Shown here: piece after piece, positions 54,705 through 63,500 of the stretch
How the letters are laid out: each line of letters begins with the position of its first letter
Numbering within the stretch: position 1 is the stretch's first letter
Assembly (NCBI GenBank): GCA_900469965.1
Contig: UBZP01000015.1
Coordinates: 401,806-465,805, forward strand
Direction of reading: 5' to 3'
DNA length: 64,000 bases
Origin: Hyphomicrobiales bacterium
GTDB taxonomy: Bacteria > Pseudomonadota > Alphaproteobacteria > Rhizobiales > Rhizobiaceae
Program-made: the position numbers and the translations under genes
The notes under the pieces: generated by a model
The model's database searches: none
What the model saw: only the letters and a program-made list of their open reading frames with translations
What the model was told of the DNA's origin: nothing

Positions 54705-55850
54705 TTGAAGCCTTCGACCATCCCCTCCGCAGATATCGAGGTTGCCGACGACCCGCAGCGCGGGTCGGTCTGGCGGCTGACGGGTGCGTGGCGCGCGCAG
54801 ACGGCCGTCGGCGCCAAGAAGCGACTCGACCAGTTGGCGACGACCGGCAGCCAGCCCGTCGAAATCGACCTCAGCGGCATCGAGGGCATGGACACAGCCG
54901 GCGCGTGGCTGATCCGCCAGGCGATGAGCGAGCGGACGGCGAACGGCGCCGACGTCAAGCTGGTCGATCCGCAGGGGCGCTTCTCCGACCTGATCGAGGC
55001 GCTGCCCGACGAACTGCGGCAGCCGCAGGAGGAGACGAAGCGCGAGACGCTGTTCGTGCGGCTGTTCACGCCGATCGGCCGGAACGTCTCCGAGATCTGG
55101 GGCGATCTCGTGGCGGCCATGTACATCCTGGGCTCAGCCGTGCGCGGGGCGCAATTGAAACTCGGGCGGCGCAGCGGCGTCTCGCCGGCGGCGATCGTCA
55201 ACCAGATCGACCGGATGGGCGTCAAGGCGGTGCCGATCATCGTCCTGATGTCGTTCCTGATCGGCGCGATCATCGCCCAGCAGGGCGCCTTCCAGCTGCG
55301 CTATTTCGGCGCCGAGGTCTTTGTGGTCGACCTCGTCGGCATCCTGCAACTGCGCGAGATCGGCGTGCTCCTGACCGCGATCATGATCGCCGGTCGTTCG
55401 GGCAGCGCAATCACCGCCGAGATCGGCTCGATGAAGATGCGCGAGGAGATCGACGCGCTGAAGGTCATGGGGCTGTCGCCGATCGGCGTCCTGGTGTTTC
55501 CGCGGCTGGTGGCGCTCACCGTCGCCCTGCCGCTGCTGACGGTCATTGCCAATTTTGCCGCCCTGATCGGGGCGGCGGTGGTGGCGAACGCCTATTCCGG
55601 CATCACCTACGACACCTTCCTGTCGCGGTTGCGCGAGGCGATCGATCTGTCGACCATCGTCTCGGGCATGATCAAGGCGCCGTTCATGGCGCTGGTGATC
55701 GGCATCGTCGCTTCGGTGGAGGGGCTGAAGGTCGGCGGCAGCGCCGAATCGCTCGGCCTGCACGTCACCGCCTCGGTGGTGAAGTCGATCTTCGTCGTCA
55801 TCCTGATGGATGGCCTGTTCGCCGTGTTCTATGCGGCGATCGATTTCTGA
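54705..55850 (+). CDS. mlaE: STAS-MlaE fusion permease of phospholipid ABC transporter
   Basis: A 381-residue protein that joins an N-terminal STAS domain (residues 15-100, VEIDLSGIEGMDTAGAWLI) to an MlaE permease. The MlaE part shows VIVLMSFLIGAIIAQQGAFQ, LREIGVLLTAIMIAGRSGSAITAEIGSMK (in two parts) and FVVILMDGLFAVFYAAIDF. It should move phospholipids between inner and outer membranes with MlaF and MlaD; in E. coli the STAS part is a separate protein, MlaB. The start is TTG at 54705, weakly supported. Its stop overlaps the mlaF ATG by one base. Confidence 0.9.
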   Translation: MKPSTIPSADIEVADDPQRGSVWRLTGAWRAQTAVGAKKRLDQLATTGSQPVEIDLSGIEGMDTAGAWLIRQAMSERTANGADVKLVDPQGRFSDLIEALPDELRQPQEETKRETLFVRLFTPIGRNVSEIWGDLVAAMYILGSAVRGAQLKLGRRSGVSPAAIVNQIDRMGVKAVPIIVLMSFLIGAIIAQQGAFQLRYFGAEVFVVDLVGILQLREIGVLLTAIMIAGRSGSAITAEIGSMKMREEIDALKVMGLSPIGVLVFPRLVALTVALPLLTVIANFAALIGAAVVANAYSGITYDTFLSRLREAIDLSTIVSGMIKAPFMALVIGIVASVEGLKVGGSAESLGLHVTASVVKSIFVVILMDGLFAVFYAAIDF

Positions 55851-56686
55851 TGGGCGGGGCGGACGTGGACAAGGACGGGCAAGCGGGCGCGGGCAACGGC
55901 GCCGACAGGGCGGACGGCAAGAACGGCCGGGAGGTCATCCTGTCGGTCAAGGACCTGACCGTCGGCTTCGGCGACCATCTGGTGCTCGACAAGCTGAACC
56001 TCGACATCTACCGCGGCGAGATCCTCGGGTTCGTCGGCGCCTCGGGGGCGGGCAAGTCGGTGCTGATGCGCACGGTGCTGCGGCTTCTGCCGCGGCGCGG
56101 CGGCACGATCCGCATCCTCGGCGCCGACTTCGACCAGACGAGCGAGGCCGAGCGGGTCGCCCTCGACATGCATCTCGGCGTGCTGTTCCAGCAGGGGGCG
56201 CTGTTTTCCTCGCTGACGGTCATGGAGAACATCCAGGTGCCGATGCGGGAATATCTCGACCTGCCGCAGGCGATGATGGACGACCTGGCGCGGCTCAAGA
56301 TCGAGCTGGTGGGGCTGGCGCCGGAGGCGGCGGAGAAATTTCCCTCCGAGCTCTCGGGCGGCATGATCAAGCGCGCGGCCCTGGCGCGCGCGCTCGCACT
56401 CGACCCCGACCTCGTCTTCCTCGACGAGCCGACATCGGGCCTCGACCCGATCGGGGCCGCCGAATTCGACGAATTGATCGCCAAGCTGCGAGACACCCTC
56501 GGACTTACGGTCTATATGGTGACTCACGATCTGGACAGCCTGTTCTCCGTCTGCGACCGGATCGCCGTGCTCGGCAAGAAGCGGGTGCTGGTGGAAGGCA
56601 CGATCGAGGACATGCTGGCCTTCGACGACCCGTGGGTGCAGGCCTACTTCAAGGGCAAGCGCGCCCGCTCCATCGTCCGCTCCTGA
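55850..56686 (+). CDS. mlaF: MlaF-type phospholipid ABC transporter ATPase
   Basis: A 278-residue ATPase: Walker A FVGASGAGKSVLMRTVLR near residue 66, Q-loop LFQQGALFSSLTVMENI near 117, signature ELSGGMIKRAALARAL near 165, Walker B LVFLDEPTSGLDPIGAAEF near 190 and switch His VTHDLDSLFSVCDR near 222. LSGGM instead of LSGGQ is typical for MlaF. An acidic 25-residue N-terminal tail is added. It overlaps mlaE by one base (TGATG) and is followed by mlaD after 135 bases. Confidence 0.93.
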   Translation: MGGADVDKDGQAGAGNGADRADGKNGREVILSVKDLTVGFGDHLVLDKLNLDIYRGEILGFVGASGAGKSVLMRTVLRLLPRRGGTIRILGADFDQTSEAERVALDMHLGVLFQQGALFSSLTVMENIQVPMREYLDLPQAMMDDLARLKIELVGLAPEAAEKFPSELSGGMIKRAALARALALDPDLVFLDEPTSGLDPIGAAEFDELIAKLRDTLGLTVYMVTHDLDSLFSVCDRIAVLGKKRVLVEGTIEDMLAFDDPWVQAYFKGKRARSIVRS

Positions 56687-56821
56687 GGGGGCGGGTGGAC
56701 TGCGGCGACAGGGTGCGGTTGAATTGCTGGGCCGGGGTCCGATTCCCGGCTGTATCGCTGATGGCTTTGTCGGGACGGTGCCAGGCGCTCTTCCGACGGA
56801 TGCGGGTGGACTGAGAGAGAC

Positions 56822-58192
56822 ATGGAAACTAAGGCCAACTACGCAATCGTCGGTTTCTTCACGCTGCTCGTCATCGCGGCGGCCTTCGGCTTCGTCTACT
56901 GGATGTCGCAATATGGCCGCAGCGGCGAGATGGCGCCGCTTGCCATCCGCATACCCGGCTCGGCGAACGGCCTCAGCGTTGGCTCGCCGGTTCGCTTCAA
57001 CGGCATTCCGGTCGGCTCCGTCCGCAGCCTCGCGATCGATTCGGACGATCCGCGCTATTCGATCGCCCTGACGGAGGTGTCGACCGAGGCGCCGGTGAAG
57101 CAGTCGACCTCCGCCGTCCTCGAGGTGCAGGGCCTGACGGGTGCTGCCTATATCGAGCTTTCCGGCGGGCGCGCCGAGGATCAGAACATCCTCAAGCAGG
57201 CGCTGGAAACGGACGGCACGGCGGTGCTGATTGCGGAGCAGTCGAGCGTCACCAACCTGCTCGCCACCGCCGACAAGATCCTCAAGCGCGCCGACAGCGC
57301 CATTTCCGACGTGCAGGGCTTCGTCGCCGACGCCCGCGGCCCGCTGACCACCACGATCCGCAATGCCGAGAAGTTCTCCGACGCGCTGACGCGAAACTCC
57401 GACAACATCGACAAGTTCCTGCAGAGCGTCGGCGGGCTTTCCGACACGTTCTCCAGCGTCTCGGGGCGGCTGGATTCGACGATGGCGGCGATCGATGCGC
57501 TGATCAAGGCGGTGGACGCCAAGAAGATCGACCACGTGGTTTCGAACGTCGACAAGGTGACCACCGACCTCGCGGCCGCCTCCGGCGACGTGAAGGGAAC
57601 GATCGAGAGCTTCAAGCGCACGGCCGACACCTTCGACACGGTCGGGAAGAACGCGACGGCCACGCTCGACAAGGTCAACAAGCTGGTGGCCGCCGTCGAC
57701 ACCCAGAAGGTGCAGCTGACGATCAACGACATCAATGCTGCGAGCGCCGATGCGCGCCAGGCGATCGCCTCGATCCGGCAGGTGGCGGACAGGCTGGGCG
57801 CTCGCCAGGAGGACATCGACCAGACGATCACCGATGTCCGCCAGATGGCGAGCAAGCTGAACGCCGCCTCGACGCGGGTCGACGGCGTGCTGGCCAAGCT
57901 CGACGGCTTCCTCGGCGAGGGCAACACCCAGTCGCTCGTCGCCGAGGCCAAGGCCACGCTGGAATCGTTCAAGCGGGCGGCGGATTCGCTGAACGCCAGG
58001 ATCGGCCCGATCGCCGACAACCTGCAGCGCTTTTCCGGCGGCGGCCTGCGCAACGTCGAGGCGCTCGTCAGCGAGACGCGGCAGACGGTGCAGAGCCTGC
58101 AGAACACCATCTCCGACTTCGACAAGAACCCGAGCCGGCTGATCTTCGGCGGCGAGACCGTCAAGCAATACGACGGCCGGACCCGGCGCTAG
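56822..58192 (+). CDS. mlaD: MlaD/MCE-domain protein with long coiled-coil tail
   Basis: A 456-residue inner-membrane-anchored protein. One N-terminal helix (NYAIVGFFTLLVIAAAFGFVYW) is followed by the MCE domain (GLSVGSPVRFNGIPVGSV, VLEVQGLTGAAYIELSGG) and then a helical tail of about 300 residues with repeated QSVGGLSDTFSSVSGRLDSTM-type segments. The MCE ring and its tail could form a channel or bridge for phospholipids between the membranes, longer than E. coli MlaD. Follows mlaF in the same operon. Confidence 0.9.
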   Translation: METKANYAIVGFFTLLVIAAAFGFVYWMSQYGRSGEMAPLAIRIPGSANGLSVGSPVRFNGIPVGSVRSLAIDSDDPRYSIALTEVSTEAPVKQSTSAVLEVQGLTGAAYIELSGGRAEDQNILKQALETDGTAVLIAEQSSVTNLLATADKILKRADSAISDVQGFVADARGPLTTTIRNAEKFSDALTRNSDNIDKFLQSVGGLSDTFSSVSGRLDSTMAAIDALIKAVDAKKIDHVVSNVDKVTTDLAAASGDVKGTIESFKRTADTFDTVGKNATATLDKVNKLVAAVDTQKVQLTINDINAASADARQAIASIRQVADRLGARQEDIDQTITDVRQMASKLNAASTRVDGVLAKLDGFLGEGNTQSLVAEAKATLESFKRAADSLNARIGPIADNLQRFSGGGLRNVEALVSETRQTVQSLQNTISDFDKNPSRLIFGGETVKQYDGRTRR

Positions 58193-58423
58193 CCGGGCCG
58201 ACTGCCTCCTCCCCGAATCCCGCGTCCCGTCGCTCCGCACGTGAGGGGCAGGGCGTCATGTATCCCATCGTGCGTCGCTTCAAGTGCCGTGCGGGGCTGC
58301 GACTGTGGCCACAACTCCACAACCCCGGAAGCGATTGCTTTCCGCGCATTTTGTGCCGCCGCGGTGCGGTGACAGCCTGTCGTGCCGCTGCTACAGATTG
58401 CACATCGGAGAGATTCGCACAGC

Positions 58424-59038
58424 ATGACGAGTTCTGAAAAGGCGCTGCGGGGTTACGGATGGGCGACGAAGGTCGCCGTCGCACTCCTGTCCGCATCGGT
58501 CGTATCCGCATGCGGGACGAAGGCGGTGAACGACACGTTCAGCCTGACGACCGTGCCCGTGGTCGAAGGGCCGTCTGCGCGCAACCGCCAGATCCTGGTG
58601 CCGGAGCCGACGGCGCTGAAGGCGCTCGGCAGCGACCAGGTCGTGGTGCGGCCCACCACCTCCGAGATCCAGTATCTGGGCAAGGCGCAATGGGGCGATA
58701 CCCTGCCCAAGATCGTGCAGGCCAAGCTCGTGCAGGCCTTCGAGGCGACGGGGAAGCTCGGCGGCGTCGGCAAGCCGGGCGAGGGGCTCGCGATCGACTA
58801 TCAGGTCGTGACCACGCTGCGGACCTTCGAGGTGCGGACGGACGGCCCTGCGACCGCGGTGGTGGAGATCTTCGCCAAGATCGTCAACGACCGCAACGGC
58901 ACAGTGCGCACGCAGCAGGTCTTCCGCGCCACGGCGCCCGTCAGCGGGGCCGGCAATCCGGCCTTCGTGGCGGGACTCGACGCGGCCTTCGCCAGGGTGA
59001 CCGCCGACATCGTTGCCTGGACGCTCAAGTCCATCTGA
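58424..59038 (+). CDS. ABC-type transport auxiliary lipoprotein (PqiC/YmbA-like)
   Basis: A 204-residue outer-membrane or periplasmic lipoprotein. The lipobox is LLSASVVSAC with Cys30; the rest contains FSLTTVPVVEGPSARNRQILVPEPTALKALGSDQVVVRP, in parts, and a beta-rich core typical of auxiliary lipoproteins encoded after mlaD in alphaproteobacteria. In PqiABC the equivalent PqiC sits at the outer membrane and receives the tail of PqiB. Start ATG 58424, after GGAGAG. Last gene of the operon. Confidence 0.85.
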   Translation: MTSSEKALRGYGWATKVAVALLSASVVSACGTKAVNDTFSLTTVPVVEGPSARNRQILVPEPTALKALGSDQVVVRPTTSEIQYLGKAQWGDTLPKIVQAKLVQAFEATGKLGGVGKPGEGLAIDYQVVTTLRTFEVRTDGPATAVVEIFAKIVNDRNGTVRTQQVFRATAPVSGAGNPAFVAGLDAAFARVTADIVAWTLKSI

Positions 59039-59141
59039 CGCGCGGCCGACCGCAATCCAGCTCTCCGAAGACTTCGGATGCCTGGCCTCCGGTGGGGCGG
59101 TGCAGGTCATTGCGTGTGGACGGTCGCGCGGTCGGTGATCG

Positions 59142-59158
59142 CCGGCCCTGAGGGCCGG
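59142..59158. terminator. Small hairpin between the lipoprotein and pseudoazurin genes
   Basis: CCGGCCC (59142-59148), TGA, GGGCCGG (59152-59158). It lies in the convergent gap; there is no strong T run, so terminator function is weakly supported. Confidence 0.35.
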
Positions 59159-59211
59159 AGATCGTTGATGGGTTCGCCGGGGCGCGGTCGCCCGGCCTTG
59201 CCAAGCGGGTT

Positions 59212-59658
59212 TTAGAGCCCGGCTGCGGTGATTTCGGCGTCGAGCCGGTCGCGGGCCTTCTTCGGCAGTTTCGCCGTCTTGACGGCCTCGGCGTTGGCGG
59301 GCGCGTCGCCGACCACGACCAGCGCGATCATGCCCATGCCGACATGCGGCGCGCACTTGACGACGTAGGCGCCCGGCACGTCGAAGGTGACCTTGATGCT
59401 TTCGTTGATCTTGCCCTTGAACGGCTGGGCGCCCTCGGGAATGAGGTCCTTGACGCTCTCGGCGTTATGGGACTTGTCGGTCGGAACGAAGGTGACGGTG
59501 TCGCCCGGGGCGATCTTGACGGAGGCCGGTTCGAAAACCATCGCCCCGCTCTTTCCCTTGTTCAGCATATGAATTTCAAAATCGGCGGCAAGGGCGCTAC
59601 CGCCAAGGGCGGCGGTCACGAGAAGGGCACCTGCCAAGGAACGAAGGATCATGCTCAT
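59212..59658 (-). CDS. Pseudoazurin, periplasmic type I copper protein
   Basis: A 148-residue blue copper protein with signal peptide ([24 protein letters not shown] region). Copper ligands align with the family: His64 in TDKSHNAE, Cys102 and His105 in VVKCAPHVG and Met110. It usually carries electrons to nitrite reductase, nitrous oxide reductase or cytochrome oxidases. ATG 59658 follows AGGAGAAAAGACT. No denitrification gene is in this window, so its partner may be elsewhere. A TTGAT/CGCAA site lies about 70 bases upstream. Confidence 0.93.
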   Translation of the reverse strand: MSMILRSLAGALLVTAALGGSALAADFEIHMLNKGKSGAMVFEPASVKIAPGDTVTFVPTDKSHNAESVKDLIPEGAQPFKGKINESIKVTFDVPGAYVVKCAPHVGMGMIALVVVGDAPANAEAVKTAKLPKKARDRLDAEITAAGL

Positions 59659-59727
59659 AGTCTTTTCTCCTGGTCCGGAACTTCTGGCTCCTTCTGGAGA
59701 CTGGCGAGGAGTGTTCCGGAAACGCCG

Positions 59728-59741
59728 TTGATATAGCGCAA
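59728..59741. promoter_or_regulatory. Possible FNR/NnrR-type site before the pseudoazurin gene
   Basis: TTGATATAGCGCAA has the TTG-N8-CAA form; the left arm is FNR-like and the right arm CGCAA matches the NnrR/DNR half-site. It lies 70 bases before the pseudoazurin ATG. A hybrid site, so confidence is low. Confidence 0.4.
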
Positions 59742-59940
59742 CGGAGCCGTCGCGGCTGCACGCTGTGGCTGCGGCATTCCTTCGCAGGTCGCGCCTCGGT
59801 CCGTCCGAAGAACGACCCCGACGCGGCAACCATTGCAACCGTCGTGTGCATACCGCTATTTCTTGCACTTGAACGTAATCCCATCCGCACATACGAATTC
59901 ATTCATTGTTAAAGAATTTGTTTGTCGATGGATCAATCCG

Positions 59941-60378
59941 GTGTTTCAGAACCCCAAGGCGCGCCACTATCTGGCCGAACTCTATTCCGGCAATGAGGCC
60001 GGCCGGTATCGCAAGGTCAACCTGGTGGCGAGGGCGCTGTTTCCGGCGCCGGGCCTGAAATCGCTCCACAGCATGCAGGTGCGGATCGTCCAGATCTCCG
60101 AGAAGGGTGCCATCCTGCATTCGCGCGCCATCAGCTATCTGCCGGATCACTTCTATCTCTGCCTCGGTGCGCGCGAGATTCTCATCACCTGCGGACGGAA
60201 GCTGTCCGTCAATGGCAGCGCCGTCGTGAGCTTTGCCCGCGACGAGAAGACGGCCTTCATCGACGCCCTGTCGCAGATCACCTTTCCGCTGACGACGCTG
60301 AGGAAGCTTGCGGGCGGATGCCCGCTGATCATCGAAGAGCGGATCACCCGGCAGGGAGCCGCGCGCAAGCGGCGGTAG
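59941..60378 (+). CDS. PilZ-like small protein of unknown function
   Basis: A protein of about 145 residues if translation starts at the GTG at 59941; the frame begins further up without a clear start. The segment VRIVQISEKGAILHSRAISYLPDHFYLCL resembles the D/NxSxxG core of PilZ domains, and RYRKVNLVARALF could be the arginine-rich N-terminal loop, though the exact RxxxR motif is not seen. If a true PilZ protein it may or may not bind cyclic di-GMP. The upstream gap is AT-rich. Convergent with the giant coiled-coil gene. Weak call. Confidence 0.5.
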   Translation: MFQNPKARHYLAELYSGNEAGRYRKVNLVARALFPAPGLKSLHSMQVRIVQISEKGAILHSRAISYLPDHFYLCLGAREILITCGRKLSVNGSAVVSFARDEKTAFIDALSQITFPLTTLRKLAGGCPLIIEERITRQGAARKRR

Positions 60379-60481
60379 CAGCCGAAGCGCGGCGGCCGGC
60401 CGCAGCGCGTCGGTGGGACCGCCCGGGCAGGGCGCCGCGGCCGGGCGGACCGGCTGAGAGAAGACCTTCCCGTCAAACGAA

Positions 60482-60503
60482 AACGGCCGCTTTCGCGGCC
60501 GTT
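60482..60503 (-). terminator. Terminator of the giant coiled-coil gene
   Basis: AACGGCCGC (60482-60490), TTTC, GCGGCCGTT (60495-60503). Read on the minus strand the stem is followed by TTTCGTTT. It lies 24 bases from the stop of the large gene and may also end the plus-strand gene. Confidence 0.75.
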
Positions 60504-60526
60504 CGTCTGTCCCGGATCCGTTCGCC

Positions 60527-63500
60527 TCAGTTGAAGCGGCCGGCCGCGTGGGCGAGCATGGTGTAGACCTTGCCGGTATCCGACGTCAGGTAGGACTGGG
60601 TCAGGACCTTGTCGCGGTCGTTGCGGGCCACGTCTGCGAGCAGTTTCTCGAAATCGCTGATGTAGCGGTCGACGGCGGTGCGGAATTCCGGCTCGCGCTC
60701 GTACTTGCGCTTGATCTCGTCGAAGGTCTGCTGGCCCTTGAGCGTGTAGAGGCGACGGGTGAAGACGTCGCGTTCGCCGCGCTGATAGCGCCGCCACAGG
60801 TCGACCGAGGCATCGTGGTCGATGGCGCGGGCGATGTCCACCGACAGCGAGTTCAGAGACTCGACGACGTGGTGCGGGTTGCGCGTGTCGGTGCTGCGCT
60901 GCGGCTGGTTCTCCGCCCGCGGCTGGCCGAACTGCTGCTCCTCGCGCGAGGCGCCGCGCAGGAGATCGCGCATCCAGCCGCCGCCTTCCGGCGCACGCGC
61001 CTGTTCGGTGATCCGCGCGGCGGGCTGGGCCTCGCGGACCGGCTGGATCTCGCGGATCGTCGGGGCGGCAGGGCGCTCGATGCCGAGCGTGCCGCGCAGC
61101 GCGGGCGCGCTCTCTTCCTGGCGCGGCGGCTGCGGTGCCGGCTGCGATACCTGCTGGATCGCCTGGGCGACCGTCTGGGCGGCGGTCGGGCGATGCTCGG
61201 CCGGGCGCGATACCTCGAGGCTGTTGGCGGACTTGCCGATGATGTCGGAAAGATCCTGGAGCGCCCGGATCTGCTCGGAAACGGCGCGGCGCATGCTGGC
61301 CGCATTCTCCTTTGCCTCTTCCGGCAGGTCGAAGGCGCCGCGCTTCAGCTCGGTGCGGGTCTGGTCGAGTTCGCGGCGGATGTCGGCGGCGGCGCGACGG
61401 ATCTCGTCGGTCGCCCCGGAGAACTTGCCGAGCGCGTCCTCGACCGCCTGGCGCAGGGTCTCGCCCATCTGGCGGGTCGTGGCGTCGGACTTGCGGCTGG
61501 TCTCGGCAACGAGGCGATCGACGTCGGAGAGGGTGGCGCCGACGCTGCCGCGCAGGCGGCTCGCAACCTCGCGGCTGCGCTCCTCTGCGGTCGAGAAGGC
61601 GCCCTCGACGGCGGCCCCGGCCTCTTCGCCGGCACGCGACAGGGTGTCCCGCAACGTGTTGGAGGCGGCCAGGGCGCGTTCTTCCGTCTCGCTCAGCAGG
61701 CGGCCGACATCGGAGAAGGAGGCCTGGATGCCGCTGCGCAGGTTGGCCGCGACCTGGCCCGAGCGCTGCTCGGCGCGGGAGAAGGCGCCCTCGACCATGC
61801 CTTCGAGCGAACGCATGGTGTTCTCGATGTCCTCGGAGCGCTGGACGAGGCCGATGGAGAGGTTGCGCAGCGCATCCTGGCGTTCCTCGAGCGTGCTGAC
61901 GAGGTTCGACTGGGCCGCGCCGAGCAGGTCGGAGGCCTGTGCGAGCAGCTTGGAGTGGTCCTCGAAGCGCCCGACGATGCCGCCGATCTGCGAGAGCGTG
62001 CCGCTCGAGATGTCCGAGAGGCGGTCGATCTTGCCTTCCAGCAGCCGCGAGGCGGTGGAGACCATGTCGGCCGAGGCGGTGAAGCGCTCGCTGGAGGTGC
62101 TGAGCTTCTCGTCGACCTGCGACAGGTTGGCGGTCGCCTCCTGCACCAGGGCCGAGATGGCGCTGTTGCTGCCGGACAGGCGTTCGATGAGGCTGAGGAC
62201 GCTGCCCTGCAGGTCGGATTCGACCTTCTGCAGCGCACTGGCGGCCTCCTGCGTCCGGCTTGCGATGGCGCCGAGCGTATCGTTGGTGCGGGACGAGATC
62301 GCCTCGAGCAGGGCGGCATTCTCCGAGCGCAGGCGCTCGCTGTTTTCCTGTGCCGCTGCGGTGATGCGTTCGGCGGCCTCGCGGCCGGTCGCCGCATATT
62401 CCTCGATGATCGGTTTGGCCTTCTCGTCGATCAGCCGGCCGAGTTCGGCCGAACGGCTCGACAGCATCGAGTTGAGCTCGCGGGTGCGCTCGTCGAGCGT
62501 CGAACGGATCGCATTGCCGCGCGCATCCAGCGCCTTTTCCATGTCGGAGAGGCCGGAGCGGATGGCCTGGCCGTGGCCTTCCAGGCGACCCTCGACCTCG
62601 GCGAAACGGCTGAGCGTGCTGCTGGTCGTCTCCTCGACGGAACGGGCGAAGGCCTCGCCGGTCTTGGCGATGGATTCGGCCGCGCGCTGCGCTTCGGTGC
62701 CCATGTCCTGGGCGGCGCGGGAGACCGCCCCGCGCAGCGACGTGCTCAGGCTTGCGAACTCCTCGCCGGTCTTGGCGAGCGACTGGGCCGAGCGCACGGC
62801 TTCGGCATCCATGTCCTGCGTGGCCTGGCTGACCGCCTGGCGCAGGGTCTGCGCCAGCCCGGCGGCCTTGCCGTCGATGGTCCGGTTGACGTTCTCCAGG
62901 CCGATCGACAGCGCCTTGTCCATGGTGGACAGACGTTCCTCGATGCGGCCGGTGCGCTCGTCGATCGTGCCGGCGATGCGATTGGCCGCGTCGTCTGTGA
63001 TGCGATCGATCTCGGCGGCGCGGCCGGACAGCGTCGAGGCGATCCGCTCGACGACGTTCTCGCTGGCGTTCTCCAGGGTGTCGATGCTGGAGGAGACGGC
63101 GATGCTGAGCGCGCTGGCCGTTTCCAGCGAGGCGCGCTCGATCTGGTCGACGTTGCTGGAGACGGCGAGGCTGATGGCGTCGGCCGATGCGCGCGAGGCG
63201 CGTTCCAGTTCGCTGACGCTGCCGGCGACGGCCGAGCCGATGCTTTCGGAGGCGTCGCTTGCGGCCCGTTCCAGGTCGCCGATCCGGTCGGAGAGGGTCT
63301 CGGCGATCCGGTTGCCGGCGGAATCGACCAGGCTCGCGACGTGCTCGACGCTGTTCTGGATGCGGCCTTCGAGCGCACCGAGATTGCTCTCGATCCGGCT
63401 GCCGGTATCGTCGAGGCGGGTGTTGACGACGTTCAGCGCCGTATCCATGCGGCTGCCGAAGGTTTCGGCGGCACGGGTGATCTCGTCGGAGGTGGCGCTG

